Positions 36,201 through 46,325 of a stretch of DNA of 64,000 bases are shown piece by piece. The stretch covers positions 102,628,501 through 102,692,500 of the forward strand of contig JAZBRS010000020.1 in assembly GCA_037176725.1 (NCBI GenBank), in the 5' to 3' direction. The DNA is from Posidonia oceanica. Taxonomy: Eukaryota > Streptophyta > Magnoliopsida > Alismatales > Posidoniaceae. The position numbers were made by a program, and so were the translations under genes. The stretch's first letter is position 1. Each line of letters begins with the position of its first letter. The notes below the pieces were generated by a model. That model worked only from the letters and a program-made list of their open reading frames with translations. It searched no databases and was not told the origin of the DNA.

Positions 36201-36418
36201 TCCACACCTCTGCTGAACACCGCGAGGCTTTTCTTCGCGTGTTCCAGGCTGCCCATGTGTCCCAATCTATTGAGCCTTCAGCCTTGGAAAGCATGGTAGG
36301 GATGATTGCGGAGCCCCAAGTCATCTCTTTTACAAGTGATGAGCTGCCTCTGGCGGGGATTAATCACAACCAACCCTGTTCGTCACGGTTCAGTTCAAAA
36401 ACTTTCGCATTCCCCTAA
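33209..36418 (+). pseudogene. gag: Gag region of element B (three in-frame stops)
   Basis: One frame from ATG 33209 (context GTCAGCAATGGCC, as in A) to TAA 36416-36418, broken by TAG 33455-33457, TAA 33917-33919 and TAA 34235-34237. The N-terminal ~340 codons are Pro/Ser/Ala-rich. The retrotransposon gag domain lies at about 34330-34780, opening with LIRLFQKSLTGPALKWF-type sequence, followed by an Asn/Ser-rich stretch. The knuckle C-x2-H-x4-H-x4-C is at 35219-35260. A long Pro-rich tail (35340-36100) carries imperfect repeats around LLGRPQ (about 35660-35800). The frame ends at a point where protease sequence continues in the next frame. The last ~110 residues include a SFTSDELPLAG motif, usually just before the protease in this lineage. 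Confidence 0.88.
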
Positions 36419-36915
36419 CACTGGTTGATAACGGGTCAGGCCTTAACGTCTGCCCCTTGCGTACTGCAACCAAGCTCGGATTCAAAGCCGAGGACATCAC
36501 GCCAGCCGTGAAGGGAACGACAACTTTTGACAACACCCACCATGACGCTCTGGGGATCCTGATTATTCCTCTTGCTATTGGCCCGATCGTTTTCGATGTA
36601 GAATTCTATGTCGTCGACTTGAAGCCGAACTTCAATCTCCTGCTTGGGCGCCCTTGGCTCCACAAGCATCAGGCCCTTCCCTCGACCCTCCATCAGATGA
36701 TAAAGTACCGTCACGGCGATGATGTCATTGTCGTCATGGCGGAGAACTTTGAGAAGGAGCGGATCGAGGCAGTCTTTCCCGTCTCTTCACAAGCTATCCT
36801 GTTTGACCCTGAGACTTCCGAAGCCTTGTATCGCGTTAACCGGTGCGAGCCAGTTAACTTCATTCCTGATCTTGAACACGCCAACTCCTTGGCCGTTCAC
36901 AACAACCCCTTCTGA
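36379..36915 (+). other. Protease domain of element B
   Basis: Retropepsin-type aspartic protease. The catalytic motif reads LVDNGSGLNV (Asp codon 36427-36429) in place of the more common D-S/T-G; D-N-G is usual in plant Tat/Athila-like elements. The second conserved block LLLGRPWL lies near 36637-36660. The frame then meets TGA 36913-36915. Confidence 0.85.
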
Positions 36916-38877
36916 ATGGTCGAGAATGTATGTCACAGGTGGGGTTACATAAAGGGTACACCGCTCAGGCGTCACGGCCAGGGGATCGCAGAGCCGATCG
37001 TAGCGGCAGAGTGGAGGAAATCAGAAGGCCTCGGTTATGTGCCCAAGCCCAGCGAAGACCACTGCCTCCAGATGAAGAATCAAGAACCTGCCACCCCCAG
37101 AGACCTCACTAACTTCACTAGTGCAGGAGTTTTGGGATCAACTGATGATGAAGCTGCGGTGCCAACGAAAGATTGGGTCTGTGTTGAGGACTACTACTTG
37201 GATGAGGAGCAGTCTGGCACAACAGAGGCAGTCCCAACTTGTAGTAAAGCTCTGATCAGCACTGAAGCACCCTAGTCAGTTTGTTCGGCTCTTCCTTCAG
37301 ATACAGCAGACAAGTCAGCAGGCTCTGTGGCAGAATTGACAAGCTTTAATATTCCTGCAGCCACATCCACATTACAAGCACAGGCAGCAGCAGCAGCTCA
37401 GAAGTCAGAGACACTCCTTCTGGCACCATCAGGTAGGCTACCTGTAGTCGCAGTCGCATTGGTACCGCTGTCGCTCTCTCTGGAGGGATAGTCAGACAAC
37501 TCAGTCAGCAGCGTGACTCGACCCGCTTCAGCAGCTGCATCACTGAGAATGCAGCCGGCGCAGTCAGCTTCACATCCTCCTGCCGCAAAATAGCAACTCT
37601 CATGGCAGGACCCCATGGCGTCAGAGGCCGCACTCTCACCGTCACCAGCAGTTGCAAAGGACTAGTTGAGCACCATAGTCTCCCGGCCCTTGAGCCCTCA
37701 GAAGAACACCTCTACCTACCCTCTAACTGCAGCAGTGACCCTGGCAGCGTACCCGTCTGTGGCCCCGCTGACCAATCGGTTTGGATCTCCCCTGCCGAAG
37801 CTACCGCTATCAGGCGCGCTCATGTGCCAGACCATGCAAATTCCAAGGGCAGCGATCCATCTTGCAGCCGGGCCAGTGCCGCAGGCCCTCGGCGCCTACT
37901 ACGTCGACTCACCCTCAGATGAGGAGGAAGGAGTGGCGATAGAAGCCCAGGTCGATTCATAGATGTTCGACTTAGAGCTACTTTATCAAGAACAGCTCAA
38001 GTCGATAGCAGAAGACCTAGCAGAGCACCAAGCCGCAGAAAGGAAAGGGAAAGCCGTGGCTACGGACCCTCCTCTACGAGAAGACCATGCCTCTATCATG
38101 GTCCTGGAAGAAGATTCAGCAATACCGGACTCCCCAAGACCAGATGAGCTCATTACCCTCCAACCAGGAGGCGGGTCTAGGTGGTTTGTGCAGCACATGC
38201 CTCGCTTGGGCAGTGTAGCAAGCAGCAGTACCTAGAGCAGCCGCCAGTCCGGCATACCCTCCACAAGCACACTAGAAAACTCAGAGGAGGAAGCACTAGC
38301 AGTCCAAGTAGTAGCAGTAACAGAGCAGAAAGCAGAATCAGTAATAGAATTGTCAGCAGCCTCAGTAGCAGGGCCATCAGTAGTATTAGTGGTAGAATCA
38401 GCAAGGCCCTCAGCAGTATCAGCAGAGCTTTCAGCAGAATCAGCAGAGCTTTCAGCAGAATCAGTCAGGCCAGAGCATACAGAAGAAGTTGCCAGGATGG
38501 AGGTCGTGCACCGAGGCTACAAGAATACTCGAGTAAGCGTGACCATCCTGAAGCGTCACCAGGGCCAAGCAGCGAAACACATACACTCTTTCGACATCAC
38601 AAATCCTTCTTTTGAGAAAGAGGTCCTCTCAGAACTTATTGCTTATGGAGAGGAGGATGATACGGGTGAAGATGAGACTGACGAACCATTGCCTGAGTTC
38701 CGGCCCTACGACAATGACCCAGAAGGCCCCAACCTTCATGTTGAAGAAGAAACAGAGGTTGTCAATATCGGCACAGCTGAGGAAGTCAGAGAGGTTCGCA
38801 TCAGTGCCCAGCTGTCCCCCCAGGCTCGAGCAGAGTTCATCGCATTCCTGAAAGAATATGCGGATGTCTTCGCCTAG
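36916..38877 (+). other. Pro-RT linker of element B with a degenerate G-patch-like stretch
   Basis: The first ~50 codons contain HGQGIAEPI and GLGYVPKP (36970-37050), resembling the G-patch segment found after protease in related elements. From 37276 to 38480 the sequence is low-complexity (Ala/Ser/Glu/Val-rich, with AGCAGAATCAG repeats near 38280-38470) and holds six TAG codons. The segment 38490-38877 is conserved-looking pre-RT sequence ending EYADVFA, after which TAG replaces an expected Trp. Ogre elements have an intron in this interval; I cannot define one here. Confidence 0.55.
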
Positions 38878-39800
38878 AGTTATGAAGATATGGTTGGCCT
38901 TGACATAGAGATAGTGGTGCACAATCTATCCCTGGACCCAGATGCCAAGCCAGTAAAGCGGAAGCTGAGAAGATGGCGACCTCAGTGGCTGCTTATGATC
39001 AAAGAAGAGATCATGAAACAGCACAGAGTCAATTTCCTCAAGGTCGTCCTTTATCCTGAGTGGCTGGCAAACATTGTACCTGTGCCTAAGAAAGATGGCC
39101 GCGTCCGGATCTGCATCGACTATAGGGACCTGAATAAGGCGAGTCCTAAGGACGACTTTCCATTACCTCACATTGACGTCCTAGTCGACAATACAGCGGG
39201 CCACAAGATGCTCTCCTTCATGGACGGCTTTTCTGGATACAATCAGATCAAAATGGCAGAAGAAGACATGGAAAAGACTTCGTTCATCACCCCTTGGGGA
39301 GTCTTCTGCTACCAAGTCATGCCATTCGGACTGAAGAATGCTGGCGCTACCTATCAGAGGGCCATGACTGTGCTGTTCCACGACCTCATGCACCAAGACG
39401 TGGAGGTCTACGTAGACGACATGATTGCTAAAACAAAAGAGCCTGAAGATCATCTTGCCTGTCTGAAGAAGCTCTTTACTTGTCTACGGAAATACAAGCT
39501 GCGCCTGAACCCCAACAAATGTGTATTCGGGGTATCATCTGGCAAACTGCTGGGCTACAATGTTAGCCAAAGGGGGATTGAGGTAGACCCGATGAAGGTA
39601 AAAGCCATTGTGGATATGCCACCCCCTCGGACTGAAAAGGAGGTCAGAGGTCAGCTTGGGCGTTTACAATACATCAGTCGCTTCATTGCACAGCTTACGC
39701 CCATCTGTGAACCTATATTCAAGCTCCTGAAGAAGAATGCACAGATTCATTGGAGCGAGGAGTGTCAGGCTGCATTTGCCAAGCTCAAGCAGCTGCTGAT
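38878..39800 (+). other. Reverse transcriptase domain of element B
   Basis: Copies element RNA into DNA. Visible motifs: VPKKDGRVRICIDYRDLN, FMDGFSGYNQI with the first catalytic Asp at 39223-39225, MPFGLKNAGATYQR, and the YVDD box at 39409-39420, then GIEVDP and the thumb/connection to about 39800. No stop falls within the core. Confidence 0.95.
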
Positions 39801-39819
39801 TAAGCCTCCTGTCTTGATT

Positions 39820-40215
39820 CCCCCCACCCCAAGGAGACCCTTGCTTCTCTACCTTTCTACCACGCAGCATTCCATGGGTGCCGTCCTGGGCCAACATGAC
39901 GAATCTAGTAGAAAGGAGTGCGCCATCTACTACCTGAGCAAGAAGTTCAATGAATGCGAAGCCAGGTACAGTACGATAGAGATGACCTGCTTGTCCCTCG
40001 TCTGGGCTGCACAGAAATTGAGGCACTACATGATGGCATACCCAGTCCAGCTCTTATGCCGGCATGATCCAATCAAGTTTCTCTTTCAAAAGCCAGCCAT
40101 GGTAGGCAGATGTGCTAAGTGGCAGGTGCTGCTGTCTCAGTACGACATCACCTTTGTCACGCAAAAATCCATGAAGGGTCAAGCTATGGCGGACCATCTT
40201 GCTGATCTCCCACTG
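39820..40215 (+). other. First RNase H (gypsy-type) of element B, degenerate
   Basis: Sequence from LLLYLSTTQHSMGAVL to WQVLLSQYDITF aligns with the usual RNase H, but the first catalytic Asp (normally in a TDAS-like motif) is replaced by YLSTT, as is typical where a second RNase H has taken over. Likely structural (connection-like) only. Confidence 0.75.
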
Positions 40216-40299
40216 CCTGAATATCAGCCACTCCAGACGCAGTTTCCAGACGAAGACATTCTGTTTGCAATGGAGGACTCTGAGGACAAAGACCCTGAA

Positions 40300-40692
40300 G
40301 ATCAGGAGCAATGGCAGCTATACTTTGATGGTGCTATGAACAAAAAGGGCCGAGGTGTAGGCGCAGTGCTGACAACGCCTCAGGGACAGATGATTCCCTT
40401 CTCCAGGAAGCTGACCTTCAAATGCACCAACAACGAAGCAGAGTACGAGGCATGCATCCTAGGACTGAATGTTGCCCTCGAGCATGAGGTACAGAAGCTA
40501 CTGGTGCACGGCGATGCTATGCTGGTGATTTCTCAAGTCAATGGCGAGTGGAAAACGAAAGATCCAAAGCTACTGCCATATCATGAACACCTGCTGAAGC
40601 TGATAGAACAATTTGCAAGCATCCGCTTCGTGTACATGAACCAAGCAAGGAACGCATATGCAGATGCGTTAGCTACCCTAGCGTCCTGGCTC
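40300..40692 (+). other. Second, archaeal-type RNase H of element B
   Basis: YFDGAMNKKGRGVGAVL carries Asp (40327-40329), NNEAEYEA carries Glu (40435-40437), VHGDAMLV carries Asp (40513-40515) and ADALATLAS carries the last Asp (40663-40665): a complete D-E-D-D set. An extra aRNase H after the degenerate one is reported for the plant Tat lineage. Confidence 0.85.
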
Positions 40693-40779
40693 AGCATACC
40701 TGAAGACAGCACAGTGGATGTATCTGTTACTCGCATTGAGCAGCCTGCACACTGTATGAGCATTGAAGAGGCAGATTCA

Positions 40780-42039
40780 ACAGCAGAGGAGCAGCCCTGG
40801 TACAAAGACATCAAAGCTTTCCTGGAGTCTGGCAGCTTTCCACCCGGTACCTCACCAGTGGACAAGAGAACTCTGACGCGTCTGGCGTCAAAGTATGTAT
40901 TAGGGGCAGGACAGTTGTATAGAAGATCATACAATCAAATGCTCCTGCGCTGCCTGAACAAATCAGAGGCTGATGCGCTGATGCTGCAAGTGCATGCGGG
41001 GACCTGCGGCCCGCACATGAATGGCGTCCTCCTGGCCAAGAAAATAATGCTGCAGGGATACTACTGGCTGACTATGGAAGCTGACTGCTACTGATTCGTG
41101 CGCAGATGCCATAACTGCCAAGTGCACGGCAACTTTATCCGGGTGCCCCCTCAAGAACTACACAGCATGTCGTCGCCATGGCCCTTCTCCACCTGGGGGA
41201 TTGATGTCATTGGTGCCATTCACCCTCCAGCTTCTAATGGTCATCGTTACATTCTGGTAGCGATTGATTACTTCACTAAATGGGTGGAAGCGACCTCCTA
41301 CAAGACAGTGACCGCCGTGGCTACCGAAAAGTTTATCAGAAACAACATCATAGCCCAGTACGGGGTCCCGCATGCAGTTATATTTGACAATGGCACAAAT
41401 TTCATTGCTAAGAGGATCGAAGACTATCTGCAGAGCTTCAATATCAAACATCACAGATCCTCGCCTTACCGGCCACAGATGAACGGTGCAGTGGAGTCTG
41501 CCAACAAAAATTTGGTCAAGATCCTGAAGAAAATGGCGGAAACTCATAAGGACTGGCACGACAAGCTTCCTTACGCACTCTGGGCGTATAGGACATCTGT
41601 CCGCACTTCAACAGGCACCACCCCGTACTCTCTAGTGTACGGCATGGAGGCGGTGCTGCCCGTCGAAGTAGAGATCCCCTCACTACAGATCCTACGCGAA
41701 GCTGAGTTGGATGAAGCAGAATGGGTCGAAGACCGCTGCGTCCAACTGAATCTGATCGATGAGCACAGGCTGCAAGCTATGCATAATGCTCACTGCTATC
41801 AAAAGAGAATGGCCAGGTCTTACTTGAAGAAAGTTCAACCAAGAGGCTTCCAGACAGGGGACCTTGTTCTGCGTGCCATTCTCTTGCCTGATGGTCGAGG
41901 GAAATTCTGACCTAACTAGTGCGGCCCCTTTGTGGTGAAGCAAGTCTTTTCAGGCGGCGCCATAACTCTTGAGGATATGGATCAGGTCGAGCAGTTTGAG
42001 CTCGTCAACCTCTGCTACCTCAAGAAGTACTATCAGTAG
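40780..42039 (+). other. Integrase domain of element B
   Basis: HHCC zinc site: His 40993-40995, His 41014-41016, Cys 41107-41109, Cys 41116-41118, with TGA 41092-41094 between the His and Cys pairs. D,D-35-E core: Asp 41203-41205, Asp 41386-41388, Glu 41494-41496; spacing of the last two is exactly 35 residues. The C-terminal GPF module at about 41923-41931 is preceded by two stops (41908 and 41917). No chromodomain is visible before the end at 42039. Confidence 0.9.
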
Positions 42040-43557
42040 CCGAAGCCGGCCCCGTTGCAGATACTCTTCTCCCACCTACACACCTGCATTCTCACTTCTT
42101 GCATTCCCTTCCTTCTTGCATTCGCCATCTTGTCTCTTACTTCCGTTCTTGAACATACGCTCATACTTCTTCTATCCTACTCATGCATTAATCCTTTTCA
42201 AATCATCATCGTCATCCTCTCAAAGCATGCATCAACTCTTTTCAAATCATCATCGTCATCCTCTCAAGTCGCGTTTTGCATCTTTTGCCCGGTGATGAAA
42301 ACCGGAAGTGCTTGCCTGCTCTGGAAAGAGTCCACCCTGCCTCACCCGGCACTACTTAGACGCCTTAGCAAGTGAGGGAGCCACCACCAATCAAGACAAG
42401 CGAACTGCCTAAACTCGTAAGGACATACACCTCTGAGGGAGAAAAGATGCTAGGATGTGAGTTGAAAAAAAAGTGAGAATAGACATCTAGGCTTGGGCAC
42501 ATCCAAGGAACAGAAGACGAAGACAGAAGCCGGCCCTAGTGATAGGGGTGTGCAGTCTAACCCTGCTCCTTCTACCCATCACATAGCAGACCCGAAGCCC
42601 ACATTCAGCACAACTCAAACACCCTTCCTTCTACCTCCAAAATGGGGATAGCAAAAGCTTGCGAAAAAAAAAAGGAGAAAAAGAAATCGAACAAACAAAA
42701 AAAAAAGAAAAAAGAGATAGAACGAAAACAAAAAAAAGGAGAAAAAGCAAGCAAAGAAAAGAAAAAAAAAAAAAGAAAAGAAAAGGGCAAGACTCAGCCC
42801 AAAAATATAGGCAACATCATCCCCCTGTACCTTACAAGAAACCCAAGGGTATAAGCCTAAAAGGGTCTACCACTTCCCTCCAAGAACAAACACTTACCAT
42901 CTCCTGGCTAGGGGCAGAGAAAGACTGCATACCCATGAGGGAGAAATCAAAAAAAGCAGAGAGCAAAAAAAGTAGGTGTAGGTCCTGAGAGCTCGGCAGG
43001 TAACCTGTCCTCACCACACCACCACCTGAATACTGCCAACACCCATTCCAGAGTGCCACCAGCAAGCTAAGAGTCCGAGTAGGGCCTAGTGAGTTAGGGA
43101 TCGCTCCTTTCCTCTACAGCAGGCACCAAAGCACTCCGTATGCTGAGAGCACCAAAGCATACTGACCATCTCTTAAGCATACCAACCTGCATCATGCATG
43201 CATGCATCTTCAATCATCCTTCCTTCTACACAATCATTCCGCTCTGCAACTCGCTTCGACTCTGAGACAGTACTCTTTGCCAAGCACGCGTTGACGCCGC
43301 TCGAGCTGTGCTGGTCCAGATCTCCTACTGAGCCCTCGCCCCATGTCAGCAAAACTGCCGCAGATCTTTCCTGCTTATGATTGCTTAACTACTCTGCTCT
43401 GTTATTAACTGCCGAATACATAGTTGAACTGCTTTATCAGTCTCAGATTCTACTTCCTGTTAAAGATTATATGCCTGTGTGATCTAACTATCTGCAATAT
43501 TGATAACAGGTACCTTCAAGCTCTGCAGCATCTGCCTGTACCCCTGTGGTCTGCGCC
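42040..43557 (+). other. Spacer between integrase and the PMD-like ORF
   Basis: No credible ORF. Contains an almost pure purine tract at 42659-42790 and a likely splice acceptor, CTAAC...TTGATAACAG, ending at 43509, about 50 bp before the next ORF. The short duplicated TTTTCAAATCATCATCGTC unit occurs near 42190-42270. Confidence 0.6.
42659..42790 (+). repeat. Long purine-only (A/G) tract in element B
   Basis: About 130 bases of A-runs with scattered G and very few pyrimidines. Low-complexity ORFs in it are not genes. It could act as an additional plus-strand primer site (inference). Confidence 0.7.
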
Positions 43558-44760
43558 ATGGGATATCCAACTCTCGAAACCCTAGTGCATTGTTTTGAAG
43601 CCTTGCAGGGCTGGGTTGGCAAGCTTACTCAGGAAGACTGCGAGAAACTGCGCCTCTGGGGCATACCTACCAAACTGCTGAAAGCGGCTGATGTCGAAGT
43701 AAGCCGCCATCTCCTCTACACTGCCGCAAGGTTCTGGAAGTCGGCGCATCATGTCTTCCGCTTCGAAAGAACTGAATTGACACCTACTCTGGAGGAGGTG
43801 CGCCGCATCTGTGGCTTCTCCCAGCTGATGGGACCGCCCATTTTCATGAGGCATGACAAATACATAGCGGTCCTCTGCAAACTATCTGGGCTATCTACTG
43901 ACAGGTGCCAACAAAGACTGATCTACACCAGCAGCCCCGCGCCCATGCTGCGCTTGCATTACTTTGATGAAATCATAGACAAGCGTGCTGAACTCGGAGA
44001 TGACTTGTGGCTTTGGGGATTTGTCACCCGATTTTTGGGAGAGTTGATCTTCACTCATGGCCGGATGACAGTCGTGATAGAAGTCGCTAAAATCGCACTT
44101 GCTGTGGTGACTAGGTAGATCGACTTGGCACCAGTTGTCTTGGCTGAAACTTACTACGGACTGGACCGCATCTCCCACCACTGCCGCCACTTCCATGGCT
44201 GCGGAGTGCTAGTACAGATCTGGCTGGCTGCACATCTTGAATTGGACTTGCTGCGCCCCTAGGGCCACATTATTGAAACTTACTGCAACAGCGGCCACGC
44301 CAGGACAATCAAGAAGGTCCCCGAAGAATACAAGAAGTTATCTGAGCTGACAGACGACACAGTCACCTAGCGCATCATCCCGTCTGCGGCTGAGCCCTTT
44401 ACTATCTTCTTCAATACCTGCGACGCGCGACTCATGGTGCTGCCTGGATTCACTGGGGGCGTGGAGTACCACCCCATCCGGGTCATGTGGCAGTTCGGAC
44501 TCCAGCAGGGCGCCTTCATAGACAACACAGCCCCGAAGCTACTTCAAGCATATCCTTACGGGACAGCATCTGCTACTGCAAAACTGGCTGATCTCATGCA
44601 GCATGGAGTGCGGTCTACTGACTTGGCATCTGCACAAGGCTCGGGATGCACTTCCGAATATCTGATGGAGGTACAAGCTTTCTGGCCCATCAATGAGATA
44701 CCTCCTGGCACTCCTCAGTTCCTTGACTCCAGAAAGGCGAAGAAGGCCAGGACCGACTAG
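43558..44760 (+). pseudogene. Plant mobile domain (PMD/DUF7745-like) ORF downstream of integrase, three in-frame stops
   Basis: A single frame from ATG 43558 to TAG 44758-44760, about 400 codons, broken by TAG 44116-44118, 44260-44262 and 44368-44370. The N-terminal part has FWKSAHHVFRFERTELTPTLEEV (about 43732-43800, given here in pieces: FW..., F.FERTEL, PTLEEV). The middle has LAETYYGLDRISHHCRHF then GCGVLVQIWLAAHL (about 44137-44235). The C-terminal part has YHPIRVMWQFGLQQ (about 44470-44510). These match my memory of PMD proteins (MAIN/MAIL1 relatives and transposon-borne copies). No signal peptide or membrane segment, so it is not envelope-like. It sits in the env position, 1.5 kb after pol, with an acceptor-like site upstream; spliced expression is possible. 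The C-terminal SRKAKKARTD is basic, perhaps nuclear. Confidence 0.65.
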
Positions 44761-45035
44761 AGCGTCCATGTAACTGTCTGCATATCTTTCTACTGTAAAC
44801 TTTTGGCCTGTCAAAGGCATGTAATCAAGTTCAATCAATACAAAGGCGTTCTGAGCCACCTGTTTGCATTTCAAAACTGCTTCAAGTGCATACATCATCA
44901 TATCAATCATATCTGTAGGGCCCCTGGCCAGACTTGCTGCCAAACACCGTGGAAAAGTCCTCATCAGTCAACCCAAGCGCTGACCCATGACATCTGAGCA
45001 AACAAGCTACTGGGCACCGTCATCCAGATCCTCAT
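44761..45035 (+). other. Gap after the PMD-like ORF
   Basis: 275 bp with no ORF or repeat that I can recognise; leads into the first GGGCTAGCACCCC module. Confidence 0.5.
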
Positions 45036-45300
45036 CAACGGGCTAGCACCCCCAACTGCTCGGTGATAGGTCCGTCAACCTATCATCATCTTGGGCTGGT
45101 ACCCCAAACTACTCGTCTGGCAAGCACGATAGTTTTGTCTTCATCCTTTGCTTTTGATGCCAAGGATGCGTTGGCCAACCCCTGGTATCATCTTGATACG
45201 AGGGGCATCTTTTGATCGCCCCTTGGTATCATTCTCCCTCTCTTTCCCTCATGGTATTCCTGGTATCATGAGATGATTCGCTCTCGTGAAACCCATTCCT
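45036..45300 (+). repeat. GGGCTG modules and paired hairpins of element B
   Basis: A GATAGGTCCGTCAACCTATC module near 45065-45084, then a TGGCAAGCACGATAGTTTTGTC segment shared with C and E. The hairpin GATACGAGGGGC 45195-45206 with GCCCCTTGGTATC 45218-45230 follows. Same order of modules as in C and E. Confidence 0.75.
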
Positions 45301-45303
45301 TTG

Positions 45304-46050
45304 CCGGCCGATAAGTCCGATATCTTATCATCTCTCTCCTTTTGCCGGTCGATAAGTCCGATATCTTATCACTCCTTCATCCCCTCTTTGCCGACCGATA
45401 AGTCCGATATCTTATCATTCTATTCTTTTATTCATTTATCGGCTGATAAGTCCGATATCTTATCATCTCTCTCCCTTTGCCGGTCGATAAGTCCGATATC
45501 TTACCACTCCTTCATCCCCTCTTTGCCGGGCGATAAGTCTGATATCTTATCATTCTATTCTTTTATTCATTTACCGGTCGATAAGTCCGATATCTTATCA
45601 TCTCTTTCCCTTTGCCGGCCGATAAGTCCGATATCTTATCACTCCTTCATCCCCTCTTTGCCGATCGATAAGTCCGATATCTTATCATTCTATTCTTTTA
45701 TTCATTTGCCGGCCGATAAGTCCGATATCTTATCATCTCTCTCCCTTTGCCGACCGATAAGTCCGATATCTTATCATTCCTTTATCCCCTCTTTGCCGGC
45801 TGATAAGTCCGATATCTTACCATTCTATTCTTTCATTCATTTGCCGGCTGATAAGTCCAATATCTTATCATCTCTTTCCCTTTGCTGGCCGATAAGTCTG
45901 ATATCTTATCATTCCTTCATCCCCCCTTTTGCCGGCCGATAAGTCCGATATCTTATCATTCTATTCTTTTATTCATTTGTCGGCCAATAAGTTCGATATC
46001 TCATCACCCTTTTCCCTTTGCCGGCTGATAAGTCCGATATCTTATCAATC
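45304..46050 (+). repeat. Palindromic GATAAG...CTTATC array with trimeric higher-order period
   Basis: Seventeen units, each with GATAAGTCCGATATCTTATC (6-bp inverted arms). Spacers repeat in order a (ATCTCTCTCCCTTT), b (ACTCCTTCATCCCCTCTTT), c (ATTCTATTCTTTTATTCATTT), giving a period of about 134 bp. Unit starts include 45304, 45344, 45390, 45438, 45478, 45524, 45572, 45613, 45659, 45708, 45748, 45795, 45842, 45883, 45930, 45978 and 46018. The ORF through it is a by-product. Confidence 0.93.
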
Positions 46051-46325
46051 TTTTTATCAATCTCAATCAATCACTCTTTTTCTTATCAATATCAATCAAT
46101 CACTCTTTTTCTTATCAATCAATTTCAATCAATCACTCTTTTTCTTATCAATGTCAATCAATCACTCTTTTTCTTATCAATCAATTTCAATCAATCACTC
46201 TTTTTCTTATCAATATCAATCAATCACTCTTTTTCTTATCAATCAATTTTAATCAATCACTCTTTTTCTTATCAATTTCAATCAATCAATCAATCAATCA
46301 ATCATCAATCAATCAATCAATCACT
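46051..46325 (+). repeat. TCAATCAATCACTCTTTTTCTTA tandem repeat and (AATC)n tract
   Basis: Eight or so units of about 28-32 bp alternate ATCAATATCAATCAATCAC and AATTTCAATCAATCACTC forms, ending in a pure AATC microsatellite at about 46278-46322. Confidence 0.85.

Larger units (their letters stand above)
36364..42039 (+). pseudogene. pol: Pol region of element B (protease-linker-RT-RNase H-aRNase H-integrase), one frame with many stops
   Basis: From 36364 to TAG 42037-42039 a single frame encodes all Pol domains in the usual Ty3/gypsy order. In-frame stops: TGA 36913, TAG 37273, 37489, 37591, 37663, 37960, 38233, 38875, TGA 41092, TGA 41908, TAG 41917. Homologous sequence passes from the gag frame into this frame near 36375-36385, where a one-base loss in a C run would explain the change. 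I infer an ancestral single Gag-Pol ORF rather than programmed frameshifting. Most stops are TAG or TGA that single C-to-T or G-to-A changes could create. Confidence 0.9.

Noticed and set aside
43558..44760. Envelope gene in the env position
   Set aside because: No signal peptide, transmembrane segment or cleavage motif; the motifs fit a plant mobile domain protein instead.
45286..45942. 218-codon ORF with DKSDILS repeats
   Set aside because: It is a translation of the palindromic array; the repeats are non-coding in the other elements and the ORF lacks any recognisable domain.
7283..46050. CRISPR-like regularly spaced repeats
   Set aside because: Spacers are themselves repeated, there are no cas genes, and the DNA is clearly plant retrotransposon.
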